A stretch of 64,000 nt of DNA from Pseudarthrobacter sp. ATCC 49987 (GCF_009928425.1 NZ_JAABNS010000001.1:2976001-3040000), one strand, 5' to 3'; shown: positions 44,074-55,152, numbered from the stretch's first letter. Made by a program: numbers and translations. Notes: generated from the sequence alone by a model not told the origin.

Positions 44074-45606
44074 TTGCTGCTCCACCGTTGGAAGTCGGCG
44101 TCCCTGAGGTCGCAGCTTGTCGCGATCATGACGGCGCTGATGCTCGTGGCCCTCACCGCCACCGGCGCCGGAACGCTGACCCTGCTGCACAGCTATCTGC
44201 AGGGGCAGGTCGACGACAAGCTCCATGCCGCCGTGGCCTCGGTGCGGCAGCAGCAGTCCTTCAGCCAGTTGCAGGACCAGAGCCAGAGCATCCCCACCGA
44301 CTACTCGCTGATGCTCTTCGCGCCGGGACAGCCGCCTCTGCCCTTTGGCGGCAACAAACAGGTCCACCCGGACATCGCCAGCATCAGCGCAGCGGACGCC
44401 GCGGAACGCCAGCAGACTCCGTTCCAGGTCCGCGGCACGGACGGACACAACTGGCGGGTGGTCGCACTCAACGTCGTCGACAGCAACGAGCGCAGCTCCG
44501 TGGTGGTGATCGGGCTGCCGCTGTGGCCGGTCGATTCCGTCATGGAACATGCGGTCCTGGTGGTGGTCGGCGTCGGGCTCCTGACCCTCATCCTGGCCTT
44601 CTTCATCGCCACCTGGAGCATCTCCCGGTCCTTCCGGCCGCTGGCCCGGGTCGAGAAGACCGCAGCAGCCATTGCCGCCGGCGACCTCTCCCGGCGCGTC
44701 GAAATTGAAAACCCCAACACCGAGGTGGGCCGGCTGGGCAGCTCCCTCAATGCCATGCTCGCCCACATCGAGACGGCCTTCGCCGCAAGGATGGCCTCCG
44801 AGGCGAGGATGCGCCGCTTCGCCGCCGATGCGTCGCACGAACTGCGCACCCCGCTGGTCACGATCCGCGGCTTCTCCGAGCTGTACCGGCACGGCGCCCT
44901 GTCCACCCCGGAGGACGTGTCCACCGCCATGGGACGGATCGAAAGCGAAGCCAAGCGGATGGGGACCATGGTGGAGGACCTGTTGCTGCTGGCCCGGATC
45001 GATGAGCAGCGGCCGCTGCAGCAAAAGCCTGCCGATCTGCTGCTGGTGGCCAACGACGCCGTGGTGGACACCCAGGCGAGCGACCGCGGCCGTGTCATTT
45101 CACTGACCGGGCTCGACGGCGGTCCGCCCGGGCCGGCGCCGGTCCTCGGCGACGAGGCAAAGCTGCGGCAAGTCGTGGGCAATCTCGTGGGCAACGCCCT
45201 GCGCTACACCCCCGGGGGCACGCCGATCGAACTGGCCGTAGGCGTCCGGACCGGCACCGACGGAACCCGGCAGTCCGTCATCGAGGTCCGCGACCACGGC
45301 CCCGGGGTCCCGGACGAGGAAGCCGCGCGGATCTTCGAGCGGTTCTACCGCGCGGATACCTCCCGCACCCGGGAGACCGGCGGCAGCGGGCTGGGACTGG
45401 CGATCGTCGCGGCCATCGTCGGTGCGCATTCCGGCACCGTCAGGGTCTCGAAGACCGACGGCGGCGGGGCCACGCTGGTGGTCAGCCTTCCGTACCTGGA
45501 CGAGGCCACGGACGACGCGGCTGCCGCTGCACGCGCCAGCACGGCCGCCCCCTCCGGCGACGGCTCCAGCTCCGGTGACACTGACGCTGACGCTGCCGCG
45601 AGTTAG
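44074..45606 (+). CDS. HAMP sensor histidine kinase
   Basis: A 510-residue membrane kinase, partner of the preceding regulator. A first helix (LVAIMTALMLVALTATGAGTL), an extracytoplasmic domain of about 130 residues, a second helix (HAVLVVVGVGLLTLILAFFI), a HAMP domain (RSFRPLARVEKTAAAIAAGDLSRRV), a phospho-acceptor HisKA helix with ASHELRTPL near 255, and an ATPase domain with N box NLVGNALRYTPGG, G1 DHGPGVP, F box FERFYR and G2 GGSGLGLAIV. The TTG start follows the regulator stop by 2 nt. The C-terminal 40 residues are an Ala/Asp/Ser-rich tail without known function. Confidence 0.94.
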   Translation: MLLHRWKSASLRSQLVAIMTALMLVALTATGAGTLTLLHSYLQGQVDDKLHAAVASVRQQQSFSQLQDQSQSIPTDYSLMLFAPGQPPLPFGGNKQVHPDIASISAADAAERQQTPFQVRGTDGHNWRVVALNVVDSNERSSVVVIGLPLWPVDSVMEHAVLVVVGVGLLTLILAFFIATWSISRSFRPLARVEKTAAAIAAGDLSRRVEIENPNTEVGRLGSSLNAMLAHIETAFAARMASEARMRRFAADASHELRTPLVTIRGFSELYRHGALSTPEDVSTAMGRIESEAKRMGTMVEDLLLLARIDEQRPLQQKPADLLLVANDAVVDTQASDRGRVISLTGLDGGPPGPAPVLGDEAKLRQVVGNLVGNALRYTPGGTPIELAVGVRTGTDGTRQSVIEVRDHGPGVPDEEAARIFERFYRADTSRTRETGGSGLGLAIVAAIVGAHSGTVRVSKTDGGGATLVVSLPYLDEATDDAAAAARASTAAPSGDGSSSGDTDADAAAS

Positions 45607-45729
45607 CCTGTCCGCGGTCCCTGCAGCCTTTTCCACATACCGCGACCGACTGCTCCCCGGGCCACGGCGGCCTGCCTAGGCTCGCAGTGACCGGAAAGTC
45701 CGGATCAGCCACTCCAGAGAGGCCATCCC

Positions 45730-46017
45730 ATGAGCATCATCTCCGTCGACACCGAACTCCTTCAGCTCAAGTCCGCGAACGTCAAGGCCACGGTCGACCG
45801 GATCAGCGCCGACGTGCAGGCCATGAAACGCGGGCTCGACGAGCTGCAGGCCACGTGGCGCGGCTCGGCGGCCACCAACTTCCACGCCCTGGTGTCCGAG
45901 TGGACCCTGACCCAGGGAAAGGTCGAGGCGTCCCTGGCGTCCATCAACCTGGCGCTGAACTCCGCAGCGGCGAGCTACGCCCAGGCCGAACTGAACAACA
46001 CCCAGCGCTTCAGCTGA
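45730..46017 (+). CDS. WXG100 family protein
   Basis: A 95-residue helical-hairpin protein: helix 1 (STELLQLKSANVKATVDRIS-type region, here VDTELLQLKSANVK...), the turn motif WRGSAATNF at residues 43-51 (a W-x-G motif) and helix 2 ending AELNNTQRF. WXG100 proteins are exported as dimers by ESX/type VII systems. ATG at 45730 follows GAGAGG. It stands alone here; no ESX core genes lie beside it. It could pair with the WXG-fused hydrolase at 14666, but no direct link is seen. Confidence 0.9.
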   Translation: MSIISVDTELLQLKSANVKATVDRISADVQAMKRGLDELQATWRGSAATNFHALVSEWTLTQGKVEASLASINLALNSAAASYAQAELNNTQRFS

Positions 46018-46044
46018 CCGGCCGCCTGTCCGCCGGAGAACGGC

Positions 46045-47022
46045 TCACGCCTCGGGGGTGCCCTGATGGAAGCGGAGCCGCCACTGCGCGCCGTCGTGGA
46101 CCCACAGGGAGCTGCGCAGCGCAGTTCCCGACCGGGTGTGGCTGCGGTAGGTCAGGAGCACGGTCTGCTCCCCCAGCCGGTCTGCGCCGAGCACCTCCAG
46201 ATCGGCGGGGCCGCCGGGCTGCTCCGCCAGGGACATCATCACGGCGTCCCGGGTCCACATCCGGCCCGAGCTGCCGATTTCGGTGAAATCCGGGTGCAGC
46301 AGCACACCGGTGCGTCCGATGTCGGCACGCGTTTCCGGCCGGAGGAGCTCACGCTCGAGTGCCTCGACGATTGCTTCCGGGCTCGCGTCCGTGCCCGGGG
46401 CGGGCGTAGTGTCCTCGTCGAACTCGCTGAAGAGGTCCGGCTCGTCGAAGAGCGAAGGCTCGGCGAACAACTGCGGCTGGCCGGTCGGCGCGCCCTGGGG
46501 CACCGCCGGCGCGGCCGCAGGTGCTGGCGGTGCTGCCAAAGACGGTGCCCCGGCCGCGGCCCCGAACCCTGGCCCCTGGCGCACGGCCACGCCCCGCTGG
46601 TAGGCCGTGGCCGCGGCCCTGGCGCGGTCATCCGCTGCCTCGTTGAGGTCATGCCCGGCGTGGCCTCGCACCCATTCGAACGTGTACTTGCGGCCGACCA
46701 GCGCCTGGTCAATTTCCTTGAGCAGCTCGACGTTCATCACGGGCTTGCCGTCAGACTTGCGCCAGCCCTTGCGCTTCCAGCCCGGCATCCATTTGGTGAC
46801 GGAGTTGATGACGTACTGGCTGTCGCAGAGGATGTGCAGATGCTCGCCCGGCAGGTGCGCTGTGGAGCGGAAGAGGTCCAGCACGGCCATGAGCTCGCCC
46901 ATGTTGTTGGTGCCGTGCGGCCATCCCCCGGCCCGCCAGCAGTCGTCGTCCACGTACCAGGCCCATCCGGCCGGGCCGGGATTTCCTAAAGCCGAACCGT
47001 CGGCTGCTGCTGTAATTGTCAC
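46045..47022 (-). CDS. RNase HI fused to a DUF4440-like domain
   Basis: A 325-residue two-domain protein. Residues 1-135 are RNase HI with all four acidic residues visible (ADGSALGNP, MGELMA, CDSQYV, and NEAADDRA), plus WVRGHAGH; it cuts RNA in RNA-DNA hybrids. A 60-residue Ala/Pro linker follows, and residues about 205-325 resemble a DUF4440/SnoaL-type cone (ALERELLRPETRAD, LHPDFTEIGSSGRMW, TVLLTYRSHTRSG, SLWVHDGAQWRLRFHQGT). The GTG at 47022 has AGGA 7 nt upstream, better than the TTG ten codons earlier. The fusion is unusual; see findings. Confidence 0.88.
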   Translation of the reverse strand: MTITAAADGSALGNPGPAGWAWYVDDDCWRAGGWPHGTNNMGELMAVLDLFRSTAHLPGEHLHILCDSQYVINSVTKWMPGWKRKGWRKSDGKPVMNVELLKEIDQALVGRKYTFEWVRGHAGHDLNEAADDRARAAATAYQRGVAVRQGPGFGAAAGAPSLAAPPAPAAAPAVPQGAPTGQPQLFAEPSLFDEPDLFSEFDEDTTPAPGTDASPEAIVEALERELLRPETRADIGRTGVLLHPDFTEIGSSGRMWTRDAVMMSLAEQPGGPADLEVLGADRLGEQTVLLTYRSHTRSGTALRSSLWVHDGAQWRLRFHQGTPEA

Positions 47023-47088
47023 TGCACCATCCTGCCAGACCGTCGCCGCCAACGCTGTCCCCGCCGGCTGTAAGCCTGGATTAACGCC

Positions 47089-47122
47089 GACGGCGGCCCC
47101 ACCCGAAGGAGGGACCGCCGTC
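47089..47122 (-). terminator. Hairpin after groEL
   Basis: A 12-bp stem with one G-T pair (47111-47122 with 47089-47100) and a 10-nt loop, 49 nt after the groEL stop on the minus strand, followed by a weak T-rich stretch. Confidence 0.65.
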
Positions 47123-47171
47123 GTTGAACTGGACGTTCAGGACCGGTTTCCCGGCCCCGGAAGCCGGGTGG

Positions 47172-48908
<1,737 letters not shown>

Positions 48909-48992
48909 TCAGGGATCTCACCCCAGCCAGGTGTTTCTTTCGCTCCAGGACCGGCTGCTGCAACTTCGCGGCCGGGCGAACCGGGCGTCGTT

Positions 48993-49019
48993 TTAGCAGT
49001 CAATACGCAGGAGTGCTAA
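48993..49019. promoter_or_regulatory. CIRCE operator, gene-proximal copy
   Basis: On the minus strand TTAGCACTC, 9 nt, GACTGCTAA: 8 of 9 bases match the canonical right arm. It is the HrcA repressor site in front of groEL. Confidence 0.85.
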
Positions 49020-49024
49020 CTCAA

Positions 49025-49053
49025 TAATTAGCACTCCCCCGGGGAGAGTGCAA
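49025..49053 (-). promoter_or_regulatory. groEL promoter
   Basis: TTGCAC (minus strand, 49048-49053), a 17-bp spacer and TAATTA (49025-49030) make a near-consensus housekeeping promoter. It is embedded in the distal CIRCE, so HrcA binding would directly block polymerase. Confidence 0.75.
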
Positions 49054-49054
49054 G
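49028..49054. promoter_or_regulatory. CIRCE operator, distal copy
   Basis: On the minus strand CTTGCACTC, 9 nt, GAGTGCTAA: the right arm is exact and the left arm differs at two positions. The 9-nt spacing is canonical. Two CIRCE copies 8 nt apart share the inner arms GAGTGCTAA and TTAGCACTC. Confidence 0.85.
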
Positions 49055-49126
49055 CAGTGGGCGTGCCGGAAGGCCGGTATCGGCCAGCTGGCGCCACTCC
49101 GGCACGACGCAATACGCTACGGGAGA

Positions 49127-50485
49127 TTAACTCCCGCTGCTGCCGGCAGTTTCGCTGCCGCTCATGGTCGACATGTTGTCCGCCCCATAGGTGTAGACCA
49201 CATAGTTTGCGGAGCTGACGTCACCGTGGGCATCGAAGCCGATCCGCCCGGATTCCCCGTCGTAGTCGGGGCGCTTGCCGGCCCGGAGAAGGTCGAGGCA
49301 CTCCTGGTAGTTCTTGCACACCGCGGCGTCGCCGGTGGGTCCGCTGCCGGAGGTCTGGACCTTGCCGCCCGAGACAGCGATCAGGCCGGCCGCAATGGAG
49401 GCTCCGGCGTCGTCCTGCGCCGCGGCGGCCGCGACGGCGGCGAGGTTGACGGCGTCGTAGGTCTCCGCGGCGAAGGTCATGTCCTGCAGCTGCGGATCCA
49501 CGGACACCAGTTCGCCCTGGAAGTGCGCGGAGGCAAAGGTCCCCGGAAGGATCCCGCGCGTACCGTCGAGGGCACTGGAGCCGAGGCCAGAACCGTACTG
49601 GTTGACCGCCCCGTCGCTGAGAATGAGCTTCTTCCCGGCAACCCCGGCGTTGTTCAGTTCGGCGATCGCGCCCTGGGCCCCTGCGCGGGCGACCAGCACG
49701 ACGGCGTCGGGAGCCGCGGCTTTTGCGGCAGCGGCCGCCTGCTGCGCATGGCCCGGGGCGAACGCGGTGACGGCGACGGTCCCGAGGCCGGACTGTTTGG
49801 CAGCGGCGGCCACTGCGTTGGACACGTCCTTGCCGTAGCTGCCTTCCTCGTACACGACGGCAATGGTTGCCGCGCCGCTGTCCTTGGCGAGCTTGACCAG
49901 GACCGGGGCCTGCGCGATGTCGGCCGCCGAGGTGCGGAAGTAGTAGCCCTTGCTCTCATAACCGCTGAGCCCGCTGGCGGAGTTCGCGGGCGAAATCATG
50001 GCGATCCTGGCATTGGCCAGGACATCGATGGCGGCGGGCGCCCGGCTGGAGTCCGTCGGACCGATGACGACGTCGGCTTTGGCCGCAGCCAGCGCCTTTG
50101 CCTGCGCTGCGGTGTCCCCGCTGATGGTTGTCGGCAGCAACTCCACCGGCTTGCCCTTGTGACCGCCGGCAGCGTTGATTTCCTTGACCGCAAGTTTCGC
50201 GGCGGCCAGCTGGGGGGCGTTGAGGAAATTCTGCGGGCCGGTGTTGTCAAGGATCAGCCCGATCCGCAGGGTGCCGTCACCGCTCGCGTCAGCCTGCTCC
50301 ACGCGGGCGCCGCCTGTCGGGCCCAGGCATGCGGTGGTGGTCAGCGCGGCTGCTGTTGCCACGGCGGCGGCCCGGCCCAGCCGCAGTGCCACAGCCCGGC
50401 GTCGGACAGTGCTGCCGGCGGCCTTTCGGGCGGTGGCTTTTTCGGCAGGGTCCTGCGGGGCGTGCGACGCGGCGGTGAAGGTCAC
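49127..50485 (-). CDS. Periplasmic-binding-protein type lipoprotein (branched amino-acid type)
   Basis: A 452-residue surface lipoprotein of the Peripla_BP_6 family. A basic start, then a hydrophobic stretch and lipobox TTAC near residue 51 give a membrane anchor. The ligand-binding domain follows ([65 protein letters not shown]). This fold binds amino acids, amides or urea-like ligands for ABC importers; no permease is next to it. The GTG at 50485 overlaps the cold-shock gene stop by 4 nt, an unexpected coupling. The N-terminus chosen removes 61 Arg-rich residues read from the csp gene. Confidence 0.87.
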   Translation of the reverse strand: MTFTAASHAPQDPAEKATARKAAGSTVRRRAVALRLGRAAAVATAAALTTTACLGPTGGARVEQADASGDGTLRIGLILDNTGPQNFLNAPQLAAAKLAVKEINAAGGHKGKPVELLPTTISGDTAAQAKALAAAKADVVIGPTDSSRAPAAIDVLANARIAMISPANSASGLSGYESKGYYFRTSAADIAQAPVLVKLAKDSGAATIAVVYEEGSYGKDVSNAVAAAAKQSGLGTVAVTAFAPGHAQQAAAAAKAAAPDAVVLVARAGAQGAIAELNNAGVAGKKLILSDGAVNQYGSGLGSSALDGTRGILPGTFASAHFQGELVSVDPQLQDMTFAAETYDAVNLAAVAAAAAQDDAGASIAAGLIAVSGGKVQTSGSGPTGDAAVCKNYQECLDLLRAGKRPDYDGESGRIGFDAHGDVSSANYVVYTYGADNMSTMSGSETAGSSGS

Positions 50486-50688
50486 GGGGCGGGCCGGACG
50501 CTTTCGGCCTGCGGCCCTTTTTCGCCCTCGCCGACTTCGAGTTCCACGCGCTGGCCCTCGTCCAGGGCACGGTAGCCGTCCCCCGCTATGGCTGACCAGT
50601 GCACGAAGACGTCGTCCCCGGAGCCGTCCACGGTGATGAAGCCGTAGCCCTTTTCGGCGTTGAACCATTTGACGGTTCCCAATGCCAT
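50482..50688 (-). CDS. cspA: Cold-shock protein CspA
   Basis: A 68-residue single cold-shock domain: [18 protein letters not shown] (RNP1), DVFVHWSAI (RNP2) and the [14 protein letters not shown] end. It binds single-stranded RNA as a chaperone. The ATG at 50688 gives the usual length and start. Its last 4 nt overlap the start of the binding-protein gene. It lies in the conserved order DUF3263, LytR_C, cspA, groEL of Micrococcales. A 145-nt upstream gap could hold a cold-responsive leader; no clear structure was found. Confidence 0.96.
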   Translation of the reverse strand: MALGTVKWFNAEKGYGFITVDGSGDDVFVHWSAIAGDGYRALDEGQRVELEVGEGEKGPQAESVRPAP

Positions 50689-50833
50689 GGTGTCCACACT
50701 TTCAGTCGGCTGGCGGGCGCCCCACCACAATGTGGGCGGCGGAATGCAAATACTGTACCCACAGCCTCAGGCAGTGGCGCAGAACGGGGACGGGTCCGGC
50801 GGCCAATAGTTATTCAGGCGTAACCGGAACGGT

Positions 50834-51454
50834 TTACTTGAAACCGGGCGCCAGGACGACGACCAGCGGCTGCTGGAATTCGGCCGAGTCCACCACGCTG
50901 GGGATGCCGAGGAGCTGGCCGAGGGCCTCGGCATTGCCCTTCTGCGCGGCGCCGCTGTAGAAGATCACGGAGCGCTGCTGGGGCACCCCGCCCCAGTTTC
51001 CGAGTGTGCCGAGGGTCCAGCCGGCCGTGGAGACCGTACTGCCCACGCGGTTCGCCAGTCCCGCGGTCGTGGTGCCGTTGAACACTGCTACCGGCTGGGT
51101 CTTGTCGATGGCGGCAACCGCCGAGGGGGTAGCGGAGGGCGCAGCAGGCGCGGACGGCGTCTCGCTGGCCGTCTGGCTCGCGGGGGCCTCGCTGGACGCC
51201 GTGGGAGCGGGGGACGCGGCGGCGCTGCTGCCGCTCTGCTCAGCCGATACCGCCAGGGTGTCTCCGGCGGAGGTGAAGCCGGGTTTCGGCATGAACAGGA
51301 AGGCCACGAGGCCGATGGCCAGGGCTGCGACGCCGACGGCCAGGATGGGAACCAGACGGCGGCGGTGGCGGGATTCGGCAACTGCCCGGTGGACACCCTG
51401 GCGTGCGGAGGTCTCCGGGACCCGATCAAATTCATCCCGAGCGTATTTGGTCAT
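50834..51454 (-). CDS. LytR C-terminal domain membrane protein
   Basis: A 206-residue protein with one helix near residues 35-55 (RLVPILAVGVAALAIGLVAFLF), then a 60-residue Ser/Ala/Pro/Thr linker outside the membrane, then the LytR_C domain (about 110-206; VAVFNGTTTAGLANRVGSTV, GNWGGVPQQRSVIFYSG). LytR_C domains occur on cell-wall teichoic/arabinogalactan ligases, but the catalytic LCP domain is absent here. ATG at 51454 (MTKYARDEFD). It precedes cspA with a 145-nt gap and follows DUF3263. Likely involved at the cell wall; function unproven. Confidence 0.86.
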   Translation of the reverse strand: MTKYARDEFDRVPETSARQGVHRAVAESRHRRRLVPILAVGVAALAIGLVAFLFMPKPGFTSAGDTLAVSAEQSGSSAAASPAPTASSEAPASQTASETPSAPAAPSATPSAVAAIDKTQPVAVFNGTTTAGLANRVGSTVSTAGWTLGTLGNWGGVPQQRSVIFYSGAAQKGNAEALGQLLGIPSVVDSAEFQQPLVVVLAPGFK

Positions 51455-51535
51455 GGTGAAACGATGTCCTTGCTGATTTCTGACGAATTGGCCACGCCGG
51501 CTTCCGCGCGGGAATCCGCGCATTCGGCTGTGCTT

Positions 51536-51853
51536 TTACGCGTCTGAGCCCAAGCGGCGAGCAGTCCGCGCACGTTGGCGTGACGTACGTAGTCTACGCA
51601 GTCTCTTCACCAACATGGGATCGTGCGCCAGCGCATCCTCGGTGTCGATGAGGGCATTGAGGATCTGGTAGTAGTGCGTGGCGGAGAGGTCGAAGAGCTC
51701 GCGGATGGCCTGTTCCTTGGCGCCGGCGTACTTCCACCATTGCCGTTCCAGCGCCAGCATCTGCTGGTCCCGGCTGCTCAGCGGCGACTCGGGCCTGGTC
51801 CCGGCGGCAGGCGATTCCGCCGTCGAAAGGTGCTCTTGCGCTTGTTCGGCCAT
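51536..51853 (-). CDS. DUF3263 family protein
   Basis: A 105-residue protein with the DUF3263 pattern [20 protein letters not shown] then [31 protein letters not shown], a helical, winged-helix-like DNA-binding domain of unknown target. It is highly conserved among actinobacteria and resembles a small sigma-factor-like HTH. It is divergent from the uracil-DNA glycosylase gene and precedes the LytR_C gene. Confidence 0.88.
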   Translation of the reverse strand: MAEQAQEHLSTAESPAAGTRPESPLSSRDQQMLALERQWWKYAGAKEQAIRELFDLSATHYYQILNALIDTEDALAHDPMLVKRLRRLRTSRQRARTARRLGSDA

Positions 51854-51952
51854 GCCACGCTCCCTGCTTGTTCCGGTACGGCTGGATCCGGTGAAAAGTC
51901 TTCCCCCATGCTACGGGCGAATAACAGGGTTGTCATTTGCCACCCTGCGAGA

Positions 51953-52747
51953 ATGGACCCTGTGCCTAACTCCGACTCCCCTGATTCCGATGCCCTTTTC
52001 GAGCTGGAGCCGGCGTCGAGCCAGGCCGTCAGCTTCGCGGAGATGGCCGGCCTGCCCTTGAATGAACTCGTGGCCGCCGGCTGGGCCGAGGCGCTGGCCC
52101 CGGTCGAGGGGCAGTTGCGGGACGTCCTGGCTTTCCTGGGCCGGGAAGTAGCCGGGGGCCACGATGTCCTGCCGGCGCCGTCGAAAGTTTTGCGGGCGTT
52201 CCGGCAGCCCCTGGCGGGCGTCCGGGTCTTGATAGTGGGCCAGGACCCGTATCCGACCCCCGGCCATGCCGTCGGGCTGTCCTTCGCCGTGGACGGCGCC
52301 ACCCGGCCCATCCCGCGCAGCCTTGCCAATATCTACAAGGAGCTCGACGCCGACCTGGGGCTGCCGCCGCGGATCCACGGTGACCTCAGCGGCTGGGCGG
52401 AACAGGGTGTGCTGCTCCTCAACAGGGTCCTCAGCGTCCGGTCAGGGGCAGCCGGATCGCACCGGAACAAGGGTTGGGAAGCCATCACGGCAGCGGCGAT
52501 CAGCGCCGCGGCCAACCGTGTCGCCGCCGACGGCTCCCGCGCGCCGCTCGTGGCGATCCTCTGGGGCAGGGACGCCGGGACCGTCCGGCCGCTGCTGGGT
52601 CCCACACCGGTGATCGCCAGCGCCCACCCGAGTCCGCTCTCAGCCTCACGGGGCTTCTTCGGATCCCGGCCGTTCAGCCACACCAACACCCTGCTTCAGG
52701 AACAAGGCGACGGCACTGTGGATTGGGAACTCCCGCCGCTCCCCTAG
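51953..52747 (+). CDS. ung: Uracil-DNA glycosylase
   Basis: A 264-residue family 1 uracil-DNA glycosylase that removes uracil from DNA. The catalytic loop reads [16 protein letters not shown] (the usual GQDPYH with P instead of H, as in many actinobacteria), and the leucine-loop motif is [14 protein letters not shown] near the C-terminus; the N-terminal 45 residues are variable. ATG at 51953 and GTG at 51962 are both possible starts; ATG is chosen, but neither has a strong ribosome-binding site, so a leaderless mRNA is possible. Confidence 0.93.
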   Translation: MDPVPNSDSPDSDALFELEPASSQAVSFAEMAGLPLNELVAAGWAEALAPVEGQLRDVLAFLGREVAGGHDVLPAPSKVLRAFRQPLAGVRVLIVGQDPYPTPGHAVGLSFAVDGATRPIPRSLANIYKELDADLGLPPRIHGDLSGWAEQGVLLLNRVLSVRSGAAGSHRNKGWEAITAAAISAAANRVAADGSRAPLVAILWGRDAGTVRPLLGPTPVIASAHPSPLSASRGFFGSRPFSHTNTLLQEQGDGTVDWELPPLP

Positions 52748-52780
52748 CCGGCTTCACAGTCAGGGTTCCGCACGGGCTCT

Positions 52781-52799
52781 TTAGCTAGGCTTAGCCCCA
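52781..52799. promoter_or_regulatory. Iron-box-like site before siderophore gene
   Basis: ttagctaggcttagcccca matches 12 of 19 positions of the DtxR/IdeR consensus and ends at the first base of the ATG. It is weaker than a bona fide box, but its place in front of an iron-linked gene is suggestive. Confidence 0.35.
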
Positions 52800-53638
52800 T
52801 GACCTCAGTCCCCGCTGCCACCTCGGCCACCCGGAATTCCCGCCCGCAGACCAATCTCTCCGTCCTGCGCCGAGAGCAGCTCTCGCCGCACATGGTCCGG
52901 ATCATTGCCGGCGGTCCGGGTTTCGCCGGCTACGTGAACAACGCCTACGTGGACCGGTACATCAAGATCGTGTTTCCGCAGCCCGGGGTCGAGTACCCGG
53001 AACCACTGGACCTCTGGCAGATCCGGGAGACCTTGCCTCGCGATCAGTGGCCGCACACCAGGACCTACACCGTCCGCTGGGTCGACGAGGCGGCCGGGGA
53101 AATCGCCATCGATTTCGTGATCCACGGCGACGAAGGCCTCGCGGGTCCGTGGGCGGCGTCCGCCCGGCCCGGCGACGCCCTGGTTTTCACCGGCCCGGGC
53201 GGCGGCTACAACCCGGATCCGGCCGCGGACTGGTACCTGTTCGCGGGCGACGAATCCGCCCTGCCGGCCATCGCGGCCTCCATCGAATCGCTTCCGGCGG
53301 ATGCCCGCGGCCTTGCCTTCCTCGAGGTGGATGGCGACGCCGACATCCAGGACGTTGCCGCGCCGGCCGGCGTCGAGCTGCACTGGCTTATGCGCGGCGG
53401 CGTGCCTGCCGGCGCCAGTGACCTGTTGGTCACTGCCGTGCGCGACGCGCGCTGGCCTGACGGCCGGGTGCAGGTCTTTGCGCACGGTGAGCGCGGCTAT
53501 ATGAAAAGCCTGCGGGAGGTGCTCTACGCCCAGCGGGGGCTGGAGCGCTCCCAGGTCTCACTGTCCGGCTACTGGGCGAAGGGCCGCGTGGAGGACGACT
53601 TCCAGGCCGAGAAGAAGCTCCCCATCGGACAGGTTTAG
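52799..53638 (+). CDS. Siderophore-interacting protein (FAD-dependent ferric reductase)
   Basis: A 279-residue SIP-family flavoprotein that reduces Fe3+ held by siderophores. The N-terminal FAD barrel shows RTYTVRW (FAD-contacting RxYT) near 95-101 and GPWAASARPGDALVFTGPGGGY near 120-140; the C-terminal NAD(P)H domain has YLFAGDESALPAIAASIESL and the conserved ending VSLSGYWAKGRVEDDF. The protein matches ViuB/SIP family length. ATG at 52799 directly follows the iron-box-like site. The window's IdeR-type regulator may control it. Confidence 0.93.
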   Translation: MTSVPAATSATRNSRPQTNLSVLRREQLSPHMVRIIAGGPGFAGYVNNAYVDRYIKIVFPQPGVEYPEPLDLWQIRETLPRDQWPHTRTYTVRWVDEAAGEIAIDFVIHGDEGLAGPWAASARPGDALVFTGPGGGYNPDPAADWYLFAGDESALPAIAASIESLPADARGLAFLEVDGDADIQDVAAPAGVELHWLMRGGVPAGASDLLVTAVRDARWPDGRVQVFAHGERGYMKSLREVLYAQRGLERSQVSLSGYWAKGRVEDDFQAEKKLPIGQV

Positions 53639-53655
53639 CCGGGTACACAGGAGAC

Positions 53656-55152
53656 CTACCGGCGCCGTGCCCGGCGTCGTTCGTTGCTGGCCAGGCTGCG
53701 GGTCAGGGGCCGGGCGAGCGTGTCACCGAGCACGATGCCGGCCGCGACCCCCATCACGATGGCGCCGGCATTGAGCATGCCCCCCGCACCCAGCAGGATC
53801 TCCGATTCCTCAATCGTCAATACATACATGGACCGGAATATGGTGAGGCCGGGCAACAGGATCAGGGCGGCGGGAACGGCCACCACCAGCTGCGGGGCCC
53901 CCATCCGGAGTGCCACCACCCGGGCCAGGAGCCCGATGACGACAGCGGCCAGTGCGGGCGAAAAGCGCACTCCGATACCCAGGGCGTCGCCCCCGATCAG
54001 GACCAGATAGCCCACCACGCCGACGGCCGCGGTCGGCAGGAGCAGGGTCCAGCTGGTCTGTTCGGTGATGCCGATCATCAGCACCGCGACGGCGATCAGA
54101 ATGACCACCACCCATAAGTCATACGCCGGCGGGAATGTTTTGGTGACGTTGATGGGTTCCATCGCCATCATGTCCCCCACCACGAATCCCACGGCGATGC
54201 CCGCGACGAGCGCGCCGAAAGTCAGCATCGTGGAGAGGAAGCGGCCGGCGGCTGTGACCGGGAAGCCGTTGATCGCGTCCTGCACCGAGGAAACCAGCCG
54301 GCCGGTCGGCAGGAGCAGCAGGATGCCGCCGACCACCACGATCTCGGGGGCGATCTGGAACCCCACCAGGCCGCCGAACCGCCACAGCAGCAGGGCGATG
54401 AAGGTGACCAGGAACGAGCAGGACGCCGTGATGAAGAAGTCCGGGGTGCGCCAGCGGCCCAGCTGCCGGGCGAGCAGGCTGACCAGCAGGTTGGACAGGA
54501 ACGCCACCGCGGATGCACCGGGGCCGCCGCCCAGCACGCCGACAAAGGCGGCGGAGAAGACACCGAACGCCACAGTGACCATCCAGCGCGGGAAGGGCTT
54601 GGCGCTGCGGGTGATCTCCTCCAGCCGGCGCACTGCCTCCTCGCGGCCCACCCCGCCGGCCACGATTTCAGTGACCAGCTGGTGCACCTGGGAGAGCCCG
54701 GCGTAGTTGTTGGTCCAGGACCGGACTACGCGCAGCAGCGAGATGGGGGTCTGGTCCTTGGGCGCGTAGTTGATGGCCACTGACTGGTTGGTGATGTCCA
54801 CTTCGATGTGCTTGAGGCCCAGCGCGGCCGTAATGGCGATGATGCTGGTTTCCACTTCGAGGGCGCCGGCACCATACCGGAACATGGACTCGGCCAGGTG
54901 CAGCGCGAAGTCGATGGTCTTGCGGGCGGAGGTGTCCACCCCGCCCACCTGGATCATCGGGTTGGCATACGGACTGCCCGCCAGGCGGTCCACGATGCTC
55001 ATCGGAGCGGTCGGCGGGTTTTCCCCCTGGACCAGACGGCGCAGCATCCGCTTGGCAGCGGCGTTCTGGCGCACCTGCGAGGCAGACATCGGCTCGGTCC
55101 TGGGCAATCCGTCGGTGTGCGGCCGTCGGCGGCCGTCGGTTTCCTTGGTCAT
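53656..55152 (-). CDS. ThrE-family threonine/serine exporter
   Basis: A 498-residue transporter of the ThrE group. The N-terminal soluble part (about 60-230) ends with ITRSAKPFPRW; about ten helices follow (WMVTVAFGVFSAAFVGVLGGG, then AVAFLSNLLVSLLAR and others), with a short soluble loop between two helix groups as in ThrE_2 fusions. It would export threonine/serine, which fits the nearby glycine/serine genes. ATG at 55152 follows GAGGACG. The gene is 32 nt downstream of the FemX-like gene and probably shares its transcript. Confidence 0.85.
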   Translation of the reverse strand: MTKETDGRRRPHTDGLPRTEPMSASQVRQNAAAKRMLRRLVQGENPPTAPMSIVDRLAGSPYANPMIQVGGVDTSARKTIDFALHLAESMFRYGAGALEVETSIIAITAALGLKHIEVDITNQSVAINYAPKDQTPISLLRVVRSWTNNYAGLSQVHQLVTEIVAGGVGREEAVRRLEEITRSAKPFPRWMVTVAFGVFSAAFVGVLGGGPGASAVAFLSNLLVSLLARQLGRWRTPDFFITASCSFLVTFIALLLWRFGGLVGFQIAPEIVVVGGILLLLPTGRLVSSVQDAINGFPVTAAGRFLSTMLTFGALVAGIAVGFVVGDMMAMEPINVTKTFPPAYDLWVVVILIAVAVLMIGITEQTSWTLLLPTAAVGVVGYLVLIGGDALGIGVRFSPALAAVVIGLLARVVALRMGAPQLVVAVPAALILLPGLTIFRSMYVLTIEESEILLGAGGMLNAGAIVMGVAAGIVLGDTLARPLTRSLASNERRRARRR

